64,000 bases of DNA, from assembly GCA_022710185.1 (NCBI GenBank), contig JAKLHK010000002.1, positions 62,001 through 126,000 of the forward strand, read 5' to 3'. Each line of letters opens with the position of its first letter. Position 1 is the first letter of the stretch. Positions 37,160 through 43,422 of this stretch are shown here, in pieces. The position numbers and the translations under genes were made by a program. The notes beneath the pieces were generated by a model that was given only the letters and a program-made list of their open reading frames with translations, did no database searches and was not told where the DNA came from. Source of the stretch: Bacteroidota bacterium (GTDB taxonomy: Bacteria; Bacteroidota; Bacteroidia; Bacteroidales; JAGNHN01).

Positions 37160-37976
37160 GGCCTGGGCCCAGGGGGCCGGTCTCAGGGTGGCAGACAGTC
37201 TGTTCCGTGCGGGGGACTATCCTGCTGCATCCATTGAATACGAGCGTTTCCTCTACCATTATCCTACGGATCCGGCCTTTCCCCGGGTTAAACTTCAGAA
37301 GGCGCTCTGCTACCGGCACGTTGGAAACTATGAATCCGCCTTGCGCGAGCTTGCGGAAATCAGCATACTTAGGACCGATGAAGCGCTACTGAGCCGCATC
37401 TATTACGAGCGGAGCCTCAACCATTACCTTCTTGGCCAGGACCACGAGGCCCTGCTTAACCTTTCCAGGATTCAGCTTGGGGCCGGGGATGATTCCCTGA
37501 AGCAGGCAGTATGGCCACTTACTATTCTGGCCAGCAACCGGTTGCGGAATTTTGATACCGCGCACGTGATGCTGGGCGAGCTGGTCCGGCTCAGCACCTT
37601 GCCTGCCTCACGCAAACACGCCCTGCAATTGAAGGTGGACAGCCTGTATGCGGCAAAGCACCTTCCCCGGGCCTTTTCCCCCCAGCGCGCCAGGCACCTT
37701 TCGCAGTTCGTGCCCGGTGCAGGCCAGGCCTGGAGCGGGCACCCGGGCGAAGGCGCGGTATCCTTGCTGCTCAACGCCGCCCTGCTCGGCTTCGGCGTGC
37801 ACCAGCTGTGGTTCAGCTATTACTGGACCGCATACATCGCCGCCTTCACCGTATTCAACAAGACCTATTTCGGCGGAATGGAGCGGGCCGAGTTCCTGGC
37901 CGGGGCGGAAACGCTGAACAGGATGGCGGAGTTCAATGAGGATGTGTTGGAGGTGCTGAGGGAGGTGTGTCCTTAG
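37098..37976 (+). CDS. Exported TPR-like protein with C-terminal PGAG membrane domain (paralogue of previous)
   Basis: The product has 292 residues with a signal peptide ending EAWAQG (about 1-25). TPR-like helices (ADSLFRAGDYPAASIEYERF, YYERSLNHYLLGQDHEALLN) run to about residue 195. LSQFVPGAGQAWSGHPGEGA at about 201-220 is then followed by hydrophobic LLNAALLGFGVHQLWFSYYW and a glycine-rich segment. It repeats the layout of the preceding protein (TPR, then PGAG plus membrane segments), so the two look like an ancient duplication. It is the last gene of the four-gene operon. Confidence 0.72.
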   Translation: MNTATRYFSICIFLCALFTTEAWAQGAGLRVADSLFRAGDYPAASIEYERFLYHYPTDPAFPRVKLQKALCYRHVGNYESALRELAEISILRTDEALLSRIYYERSLNHYLLGQDHEALLNLSRIQLGAGDDSLKQAVWPLTILASNRLRNFDTAHVMLGELVRLSTLPASRKHALQLKVDSLYAAKHLPRAFSPQRARHLSQFVPGAGQAWSGHPGEGAVSLLLNAALLGFGVHQLWFSYYWTAYIAAFTVFNKTYFGGMERAEFLAGAETLNRMAEFNEDVLEVLREVCP

Positions 37977-38020
37977 GGGAAAGGGATTTCATCCGACGTC
38001 CGGATCCCGGGTAAGGGAAT

Positions 38021-38145
38021 ATCGAACACCGAACCAGGCTTGTCCGCCTACATGCGGAAACAAGGAATGATGAAGTCCCCCTTTGAAGGGGGATTAGGGG
38101 GATGTTGAATATCAAACAAGAAAAAGAGACAAGAAACAAGAAATG
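38021..38145. repeat. Repeats: ATATCGAACACCGAAC, CCCCCTTTGAAGGGGG hairpin, AACAAGA heptamers
   Basis: Three repeat types lie side by side. CGAACA words start at 38025. A perfect CCCCC-TTTGAA-GGGGG hairpin at about 38078-38093 is followed by ATTAGGGGGATG. Then come AACAAGAAAAAGAGACAAGA and AACAAGAAATGAAG. Confidence 0.7.
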
Positions 38146-38168
38146 AAGAATATGGAGGGATGAAATCC

Positions 38169-38203
38169 TTTGCGCTCTTCGCGCCTTCTTTGCGCGCTTT
38201 GCG
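38169..38203. repeat. CTTTGCGC-type degenerate repeat
   Basis: CTTTGCGCTCTTCGCGCC, then TTCTTTGCGCGCTTTGCGGG, alternate CTTTGCG and CTTCGCG words with a period of 9-10 bp. Confidence 0.55.
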
Positions 38204-38349
38204 GGAAATGAGGAGGAAGGAGAGGGAGAGGAAGAGGAGGAGGAGGAAGAGGGTTATACGAAGCCGGGGAGCGGGACCAGATGCTGGGCTGAGGTTGCAG
38301 ACCGGACCGGCGAATGCGGTTGAGTCTTCCCTATTATCGTATGGTACAG

Positions 38350-38847
38350 TTATTTAGACGCCAACAGGTCATTTAAACCAATTACTTTGCTCCCATTCTT
38401 TTCGTAATATTTCAGCATTTCGCCAATCTTCCGTTTATCATAACTCGTAATGCAATCGGATAAGACGGTGACATTATAGTTTTCCTTGCACATATTAAAG
38501 ACCGTTGATTTGACACAGGCAATGGCATCCGCTCCTGTTATGTAGAATTCGTTGATTGCATTCTTTTTGATAAAGTCAGCAAAATCCTGGCTGGTCAATG
38601 CGTTGCCCTTAGACTTTTCAAAAATGTTGGCAGAAACCAATTTCATATCCGAAACCAATTCAGAACCACGAGTATTGGGTTTGAATGTCCTTGTTCCTTC
38701 AGATAGGTTATAATGCCGGATGTAAACGACATGAATTTCATTCTCTACTGCCCAATCTATTGCCCGGTTAATGTTGTCAATGATTTCCTTGTAGTTTTTG
38801 GTAATGTCATTCTGAATGTCAATTACCACCAAAGACTTATGCTTCAT
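38350..38847 (-). CDS. Isochorismatase-like cysteine hydrolase
   Basis: The product has 165 residues. The triad of the family is visible: Asp9/10 in LVVIDIQNDI, a Lys in the NIFEKSKGNAL region at about 93-96, and Cys111 in ITGADAIACVKSTVFNMC. Such enzymes hydrolyse amides or ethers of small metabolites (nicotinamidase, N-carbamoylsarcosine amidase types); the substrate is unknown. The DNA is clearly AT-richer than the rest of the window, and codon choice differs (AAT, ATT, AAA frequent), pointing to acquisition. It has a strong AAGGAGGG site upstream. Confidence 0.85.
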   Translation of the reverse strand: MKHKSLVVIDIQNDITKNYKEIIDNINRAIDWAVENEIHVVYIRHYNLSEGTRTFKPNTRGSELVSDMKLVSANIFEKSKGNALTSQDFADFIKKNAINEFYITGADAIACVKSTVFNMCKENYNVTVLSDCITSYDKRKIGEMLKYYEKNGSKVIGLNDLLASK

Positions 38848-38854
38848 ATACTTT

Positions 38855-38862
38855 CCCTCCTT
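38855..38862 (-). promoter_or_regulatory. Strong Shine-Dalgarno site AAGGAGGG
   Basis: Read on the minus strand, AAGGAGGG lies 7 bp before the hydrolase ATG at 38847. Its strength is atypical for Bacteroidota. Confidence 0.6.
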
Positions 38863-38911
38863 CAGATAAACGATCCCTAATCTGGAATGCAGAACATACA
38901 GTGAGAGCCGG

Positions 38912-40147
38912 CTATTCCTTGAAAAGCTTAGAGGTATAATACCTATCGCCGGAAAAAATCATAATGAGGTATATTCCTGAATTTAGACCCGAAATATCGA
39001 CTTCGTTATGATTTTGTGATAAAATACGATTTCCATTGGGATCATAAAACGCAACATTTTCAATTGTACGTTCATTTGGTAATACGATTGTAATTAAATC
39101 TGATGATGGATTTGGGTAAATAATCACTGGTGAAATAGAATTGTCAGAAACAAATTCATTAGACATAACGTTACCATTCTTTAGAAGAATCCCATCATCA
39201 CCAATACAGTATGCTGTATTGATATCAACCATCTGAATCTTGATGAGATTTGATGTTGTTCCAGACAATTCATTACTCCATGACATAGCCCCATCCATAG
39301 TTTTGTATATTTCTCCTGCATCGCATACTATGTATCCTACGCTATCATTAATAAAGTCAATAGAATTAATTCTGTTTGTTGTTGGACTTACTGTTTGCGA
39401 CCAGATAGTGCCGCCATCCATTGTTTTATAAACTTTACCATTGGCAGAACACATATACCCCGTTGAACTATCAGGAAAGGAAATTGAAGTGAGATTATCA
39501 TTGGTATCGGAAAACACTTTTTCCCAGACCCCGCCTGAATTGTTGGTTTTAAATAAATGCGAATTTTGATTAAAGTCCGTCATTATTACAAATCCGCTGC
39601 CTGAATTTGGGAATTCAATATTGGTATTGGTGAAGAATAGTGTATCCCAATCAATTAGTTGCAAGGATAATGTGGGCGTTAGTTTATAAATCTTTCCCCG
39701 ATTTGTTCCATAAGAATTCCCTGAGATAAATCCTGTGGTGTCATCCACCAAAATCAAATCTTTTATATCAATATTAATTCCGTTTGAAAAAGCAGACCAA
39801 CTGTATCCTCCGTCATTGGTTTTTTGAAAACTGTATATCCCCTGGTAATTTCTACTGCGAATCCCTGTCGAAATATTCATAAAGAATAAATTAGAGATAG
39901 TGCAACAACCGTAATCCCCGCCCCCACCAGTATTCGTGGTTACATAACTTTGCCAGTCATTTTGTGTGGAACTGATAGTGTATGTGGTACCTGAGGCAGG
40001 AGTTGGACCGGGGGTGTTAATGAATTTATAGCCAACGCTATTTTCTGTCATTTGGACGTTGGTTCCCTGAACTCCAAGACTAACCCACTGACCGAAAACG
40101 AAATTATTTATTAAGATTGTGGCTATTACTATAAGCGAATGCTTCAT
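38912..40147 (-). CDS. Secreted YCF48/BNR-type propeller protein with T9SS sorting domain
   Basis: The product has 411 residues with a signal peptide at 1-19 (ending NNFVFGQ). Repeated blades have the pattern KTxDGGxxWS: FQKTNDGGYSWSAF, FKTNNSGGVWEKVF, YKTMDGGTIWSQTV and YKTMDGAMSWSNEL, each about 45 residues apart. This is a YCF48/sortilin-like beta-propeller. The C-terminal 75 residues (PVIIYPNPSSDLITIVLP to GIYLIMIFSGDRYYTSKLF) are a T9SS type A domain. The DNA is AT-rich like the hydrolase gene 64 bp downstream. Surface adhesion or binding is possible; the ligand is unknown. Confidence 0.88.
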   Translation of the reverse strand: MKHSLIVIATILINNFVFGQWVSLGVQGTNVQMTENSVGYKFINTPGPTPASGTTYTISSTQNDWQSYVTTNTGGGGDYGCCTISNLFFMNISTGIRSRNYQGIYSFQKTNDGGYSWSAFSNGINIDIKDLILVDDTTGFISGNSYGTNRGKIYKLTPTLSLQLIDWDTLFFTNTNIEFPNSGSGFVIMTDFNQNSHLFKTNNSGGVWEKVFSDTNDNLTSISFPDSSTGYMCSANGKVYKTMDGGTIWSQTVSPTTNRINSIDFINDSVGYIVCDAGEIYKTMDGAMSWSNELSGTTSNLIKIQMVDINTAYCIGDDGILLKNGNVMSNEFVSDNSISPVIIYPNPSSDLITIVLPNERTIENVAFYDPNGNRILSQNHNEVDISGLNSGIYLIMIFSGDRYYTSKLFKE

Positions 40148-40180
40148 AATTTTCTATTTATTGTTCACAACATTTCACGA

Positions 40181-40330
40181 AAAGCGAGAAGCGAATAGCG
40201 GCGAGCGAGAATTGGTATTCAAACACTCGTCACTCCAAGTCCTCCTAACTAAAGTACTTCAGGCACTCTAAGTACTTTAAGTACTCCTGACTTCAGGCAC
40301 CTTAGTTCACTTTAGCTCACTTTAGGCACT
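40181..40330. repeat. Left flank repeat of the HipBST block
   Basis: GCGAGAAGCGAATAGCGGCG words are followed by CTCCTAACTAAAGTACTTCA then GGCACTCTAA (40242-40271) and further ACTTTAGCTCACTTTAGGCA copies. The 40242-40271 part is almost identical to 42121-42151, in the same orientation, on the other side of hipBST. Confidence 0.8.
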
Positions 40331-40333
40331 CCT

Positions 40334-41275
40334 CTACTCCAATCGTTTCATCCTCCCGAATAAAACGGCCTTATACCGTTCCTTGTATTCTTCGCTTAAA
40401 AAACTGCGATTGATCTGCACCAGCCACCGGGGCAATGCCTTCGCCATCTTGTTGAAGATATTCTTCTGCTGCTTCTCCGTAAGCCGTAGCGTATTCATCG
40501 CTGTGATAAAATCCTGCTTGTTCAGCTTCTTTTTCCGCCCATTCAGCGTCAACGCCATCTCTTCATCGTCGGCAGGGTTTACCAATGCAGTATTCACCAG
40601 ATCATATGCCGGCGACAAGGTCATCCCTAAGCCCGGCTGCTCCAGGAGGGAGAAATTCTTCAGATGCATATCTGCATTGCCCGTAAGGAAAGAAAAGAGA
40701 ACCAGCTCAAAAAAGTTAACCACGTCCAATCCAGGTGTTGCAGAATGCCTTTGAATAGTTTTTCCAACCTGCTCATAACTGCCCTGGTATTTGTCCTCGG
40801 TGAGGCGTTCCGTGAGCTGGCACATATCTTCCATCGCCAACTTTGCCTTCCTGGTTCGGTCCATCCGCCTGGTGATATAGGCCAGGTTTCCGGATTCAAG
40901 GCGTATCAGGCTATGCGGTGCTGTTTTTATGCCAGTCATTTGCGCCAGATGCATCGTTAGATCTTCCACTTCCGGCAACTGCGGGTACAATGAAGAAGGA
41001 GGCTTTAAAACATATCCACCCCATAAGCCAACAATAGTGAATCGTCGTCCGGTGTCTGCTTCAGAAATCCCTGAGATGTGCAACGACAGTTTGGCTTGTA
41101 CACCTGTAAGCGCGGTCTGGCTCTTTATCACTTCGTTGGCCAGAAGCTCAAGGCTATGTTCCGAAACAGGCAATTGCGGTGGTACTGGCTGTCCAAATAT
41201 TTTTCGTGAACAGGAGGGATGAAAGTCTTGCTCACTTTCCGTCACGGGCTGATAACAATACAAACAGCGGCTCAT
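40334..41275 (-). CDS. hipT: HipT-type serine/threonine kinase toxin
   Basis: The 313-residue HipA-family kinase lacks the N-terminal subdomain, which is the separate gene hipS. It starts with a probable zinc-binding CLYC..HPSC (Cys4, Cys7, His19, Cys22). The flexible loop is QTALTGVQAKLSL at about 53-65: the E. coli HipT S-I-S-G-V-Q autophosphorylation motif is here A55-L-T57-GVQ. Catalytic parts are Lys91 (YVLKPP), GNADMHLKNFSL with Asp202, and SPAYDLVNT with Asp225. The family phosphorylates aminoacyl-tRNA synthetases. It overlaps hipS by 4 bp (ATGA). The order hipB-hipS-hipT matches tripartite HipBST systems. Confidence 0.88.
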   Translation of the reverse strand: MSRCLYCYQPVTESEQDFHPSCSRKIFGQPVPPQLPVSEHSLELLANEVIKSQTALTGVQAKLSLHISGISEADTGRRFTIVGLWGGYVLKPPSSLYPQLPEVEDLTMHLAQMTGIKTAPHSLIRLESGNLAYITRRMDRTRKAKLAMEDMCQLTERLTEDKYQGSYEQVGKTIQRHSATPGLDVVNFFELVLFSFLTGNADMHLKNFSLLEQPGLGMTLSPAYDLVNTALVNPADDEEMALTLNGRKKKLNKQDFITAMNTLRLTEKQQKNIFNKMAKALPRWLVQINRSFLSEEYKERYKAVLFGRMKRLE

Positions 41276-41604
41276 ACCACATCCTCCTCTTTTACTTCCT
41301 CAACACTTACCGCACCGATACAATCTTTGCAACAAGCCAGCAATAATCCCATCCGATCCCTGGGATTTAGTTTCCAGTTCTTCTCAGCGATCTCCAGCAA
41401 CCAGCCTTCGGGTATCAGGCCATCAAAAAATGGAAACAGCACCCTGGAAGTATAGGGTACTCCCCTTACCGGCAGAGTCAAACTTACCGGCCGGGCATCG
41501 GCCATTCCAGCATACGCCTGATCATACACAAAATGATAGCCTTGCTCGTCCTGGGTGAGCCATCCAGCCAACCGGTCCTCTATCTTTATCGCCGCCTTTC
41601 GCAT
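41272..41604 (-). CDS. hipS: HipS, HipA N-terminal subdomain as a separate protein
   Basis: The 110 residues correspond to the 'couple_HipA' N-terminal subdomain: GWLTQDEQGYHFVYDQAYAG at about 14-33, PVSLTLPVRGVPYTSR at about 39-54, and FFDGLIPEGWLLEIAEKNWK at about 59-78. In E. coli HipBST the separate HipS is the antitoxin and puts a Trp into the HipT active site; Trp68 in PEGWLL is the natural candidate here. It is coupled to hipT by a 4-bp overlap and follows hipB by 45 bp. Confidence 0.87.
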   Translation of the reverse strand: MRKAAIKIEDRLAGWLTQDEQGYHFVYDQAYAGMADARPVSLTLPVRGVPYTSRVLFPFFDGLIPEGWLLEIAEKNWKLNPRDRMGLLLACCKDCIGAVSVEEVKEEDVV

Positions 41605-41649
41605 ATTTCTGTGTCTGGAACGAATGAATTCAGATCGCCCGTTTGTAGA

Positions 41650-41859
41650 TCAGCTTTCATCGCTGGTCGGCCGGGGTACTGCGCCTACTTCGTATCCAAA
41701 GAGTTGCAGCACCAGGTTAACCTTATCCAATCGCAGGGTCGCTTTTCCCTGCTCCAATTCACGAATAAAACGCAACCCCACCCCGGCCTTCTCGGCCAGT
41801 TCGGGCTGGGTAAGCTTCACCCGTTTCCGATTAGTTTTCACGAATGCTGCAATATCCAT
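41650..41859 (-). CDS. hipB: HipB-like HTH (Xre) regulator
   Basis: The product has 69 residues from ATG 41859 (MDIAAFVKTNRKRVKLTQPE). The frame is open to a TTG at 41880, but that would lie in the promoter. The helix-turn-helix is LTQPELAEKAGVGLRFIREL followed by EQGKATLRLDKVN, an Xre/HipB pattern. It should bind the palindromes upstream and help neutralise HipT. The C-terminus GAVPRPTSDES is short and polar. It is the first gene of hipBST. Confidence 0.88.
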   Translation of the reverse strand: MDIAAFVKTNRKRVKLTQPELAEKAGVGLRFIRELEQGKATLRLDKVNLVLQLFGYEVGAVPRPTSDES

Positions 41860-41863
41860 TTCA

Positions 41864-41877
41864 TACCCGTTTGGATA
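41864..41877. promoter_or_regulatory. HipB operator-like palindrome O1
   Basis: TACCC-GTTT-GGATA, centre 41870.5, lies 4 bp before the hipB ATG and just downstream of the -7 box. This is the least symmetric right arm. Confidence 0.6.
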
Positions 41878-41885
41878 CAAATATA
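41878..41885 (-). promoter_or_regulatory. hipBST promoter -7 element TATATTTG
   Basis: Read on the minus strand, TATATTTG matches TAnnTTTG exactly and lies between operators O1 and O2. A second TATATTTG sits on the plus strand at 41897-41904, pointing away from hipB. Confidence 0.6.
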
Positions 41886-41902
41886 CTTAATGTCTTTATA
41901 TT

Positions 41903-41920
41903 TGCACCCTTTCGGGTGCA
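41903..41920. promoter_or_regulatory. HipB operator-like palindrome O2
   Basis: TGCACCC-TTTC-GGGTGCA, perfect 7-bp arms, centre 41911.5. It covers the region where the -33 box of the hipB promoter should be. Confidence 0.7.
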
Positions 41921-41944
41921 TTATTTTGATTTATTGTTGATATA

Positions 41945-41958
41945 TACCCTATTGGGTA
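41945..41958. promoter_or_regulatory. HipB operator-like palindrome O3
   Basis: TACCC-TATT-GGGTA, perfect 5-bp arms, centre 41951.5, 40 bp from O2. Confidence 0.65.
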
Positions 41959-41985
41959 CATATTGCCTTTTTGTATCGCCATTTA

Positions 41986-41998
41986 ACCCCGTTCGGGT
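41986..41998. promoter_or_regulatory. HipB operator-like palindrome O4
   Basis: ACCCCGTTCGGGT, with inner CCCG-TT-CGGG, centre about 41992.5, 41 bp from O3. It is a slightly altered copy of the same site. Confidence 0.55.
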
Positions 41999-42000
41999 AC

Positions 42001-42186
42001 AATACAAGGAGCAAGGGACAAGGGATTATCGAATATCGATCAACGATCTCTGATTTCAGAATGACAGCGAACCGCGAGAAGCGGACAGCGGACAGCGAGA
42101 AGCGAGAAGCACTCTATGAACTCCTAACTTTAAGTACTTTAGGCACTCTAACCTACTTTAGGCACTCTAACCTACTTTAGGCACTC
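42001..42186. repeat. Right flank repeat of the HipBST block
   Basis: Words AAGGAGCAAGGGACAAGGGA, then CGAATATCGATCAACGATC, then ACAGCGG/GAGAAGC heptamers to 42110. Then CTCCTAACTTTAAGTACTTT and AGGCACTCTAA (42121-42151), with two further 19-bp copies of the ACTTTAGGCACTCTAACCT type. The 42121-42151 part matches the left flank at 40242-40271. Confidence 0.8.
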
Positions 42187-42193
42187 CAATTAC

Positions 42194-43399
42194 TCACAGC
42201 TTGATCCACACCACCTGCATCGCGTGGGGGCTTACGCCGGTAAGCCAATCTTCCTGGCCGGAGCCGTCGAGGTTGGAACGGATGATCTTGCCGTCGGGAT
42301 TGGCATTGGAGACCTTGTAGCCCCAGAACAGCTTTTCACGGTCGGCATCTATGGTGATCCCCCAGGTGGCTTTGCTGCCGAACTCGCCGATCTTGGCCAG
42401 CCCGCTTCCATCGGCATTGCAGATGTATATCCCGTTCTCCGTCACGGCCGTGCCCGCGGTGCCAAATACGGCCATATAGGTCTTTCCCGTCTCGGGATCC
42501 ACCTCTATGGCTGTGCCGTCGATGTCGGGGATATGATTGACCACATTGCTGCCGTCGAAATTCATACTCAGATAGCCCCCGGAATTGTCCACCTTGTCGT
42601 TCACCACGTATATCCTTCCGTTGGCAGCATTGTAATGCATATCCAGGGGATATTCGGGGGCTGCGGATCCTCCGTTGTAGTATATTTCCGGATTGCTTCC
42701 GTCGAGGTTGGCCCGGTATATACCCCCGGTGCGGCCCCAGTATATCTTGTCGTCCAGGACGAAAATCCCCTGGGGATCACCGGTGAGCTCCTGGCCAGGC
42801 ACACTGGCATCCAGGATCTTCACGGGGTTCTTCCCATCGGCATCGAAACGGTAGATCACACCCAGGGAATAATCGGTGACGTAGACTTTCGCATTGGCGG
42901 TATCCGCGGCCAGACCATAGGGCCTCGCCATATCCGTGGGCTCGAAGTCCTGGATAAGGGGAAGGCCGCCGTCGAGCACGATCATATGCACTCCTGCCCC
43001 GCTGGAATTACGGCTGCTGAAATACAATACCTGGGTTTTCCCTGCCGATGGATCCTTGACGTTCACCACCAGGGTCTTCTGCAACTGATTGTAGTACAGG
43101 TCACCGGCTGGCGTACAACTGAGGGTGACCGCATACAGCCCGGGACTGTCGAAGGTTATAGTAGGATTGGCCTCGGTGGAGGTTTGCCCGTTGCCGAAAT
43201 CCCAGCTGTATCCTTTGGCGTTGATGGATAGGTTTGTAAAACTCACCTCACAAGGGGCGTAACCCTCGTTGGTAACAAGGAAGGAGAAATCGGCCACGGT
43301 GCTGGCCTCGGGGGTACCCAGCTCGGCCTTCTTGCAGCCTGTCGTCAGGACAAGCAGCGCGAACAGGGCCGTTAAACTGGCAAGGGCATATCGTTTCAT
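42194..43399 (-). CDS. Lipoprotein with PKD domain and YWTD/NHL-like propeller
   Basis: The product has 401 residues with a lipoprotein signal, lipidated Cys22 in VLTTGCKKAE. A PKD domain at about 37-115 has YSWDFGNGQTSTEANP and a final TLSC. A six-bladed type propeller follows (about 120-400) with blades such as GVIYRFDADGKNP, GGIYRANLDGSNPE, GYLSMNFDGSNV and GKIIRSNLDGSGQE, as in LDL-receptor YWTD or NHL repeats. It is the last gene of the cyanophycinase-susC-susD operon, 23 bp after susD. In that position it likely serves as a surface binding lipoprotein, the counterpart of SGBPs in polysaccharide loci. Confidence 0.85.
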   Translation of the reverse strand: MKRYALASLTALFALLVLTTGCKKAELGTPEASTVADFSFLVTNEGYAPCEVSFTNLSINAKGYSWDFGNGQTSTEANPTITFDSPGLYAVTLSCTPAGDLYYNQLQKTLVVNVKDPSAGKTQVLYFSSRNSSGAGVHMIVLDGGLPLIQDFEPTDMARPYGLAADTANAKVYVTDYSLGVIYRFDADGKNPVKILDASVPGQELTGDPQGIFVLDDKIYWGRTGGIYRANLDGSNPEIYYNGGSAAPEYPLDMHYNAANGRIYVVNDKVDNSGGYLSMNFDGSNVVNHIPDIDGTAIEVDPETGKTYMAVFGTAGTAVTENGIYICNADGSGLAKIGEFGSKATWGITIDADREKLFWGYKVSNANPDGKIIRSNLDGSGQEDWLTGVSPHAMQVVWIKL

Positions 43400-43422
43400 C
43401 GTAACGGTCGGTTTGTTGAGTT

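Larger units (their letters stand above)
37977..38349. other. Gene-free stretch made of several degenerate repeat types
   Basis: This 373-bp stretch has no convincing gene; a 65-residue frame from 38160 is low-complexity Arg/Glu-rich and rejected. It contains AATATCGAACACCGAACC near 38021, a hairpin CTTGTCCGC..GCGGAAACAAG at 38038-38065, CCCCCTTTGAAGGGGG near 38080, AACAAGA-type repeats to 38140, and TTTGCGC words at 38169-38203. A purine-rich tract (GGAGAGGGAGAGGAAGAGG) follows near 38218. It marks the border to the AT-richer block. Confidence 0.7.

Noticed and set aside
38160..38357. 65-residue plus-strand frame rich in Arg and Glu
   Set aside because: It is made from a TTTGCGC repeat and a purine tract, with low complexity and no similarity to any family I know.
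40334..41604. hipA broken by a frameshift
   Set aside because: The 4-bp ATGA overlap, the separate zinc-ribbon start of HipT and the match to HipBST order argue for two real genes.
41864..41998. CRISPR array
   Set aside because: The four palindromes are only 13-18 bp, vary in sequence, and no cas genes are near. Regulator operators fit better.
37977..42193. Transposon or integron around hipBST
   Set aside because: No transposase, integrase or terminal inverted repeats were found. Only direct repeats support mobility, so no mobile element is annotated.
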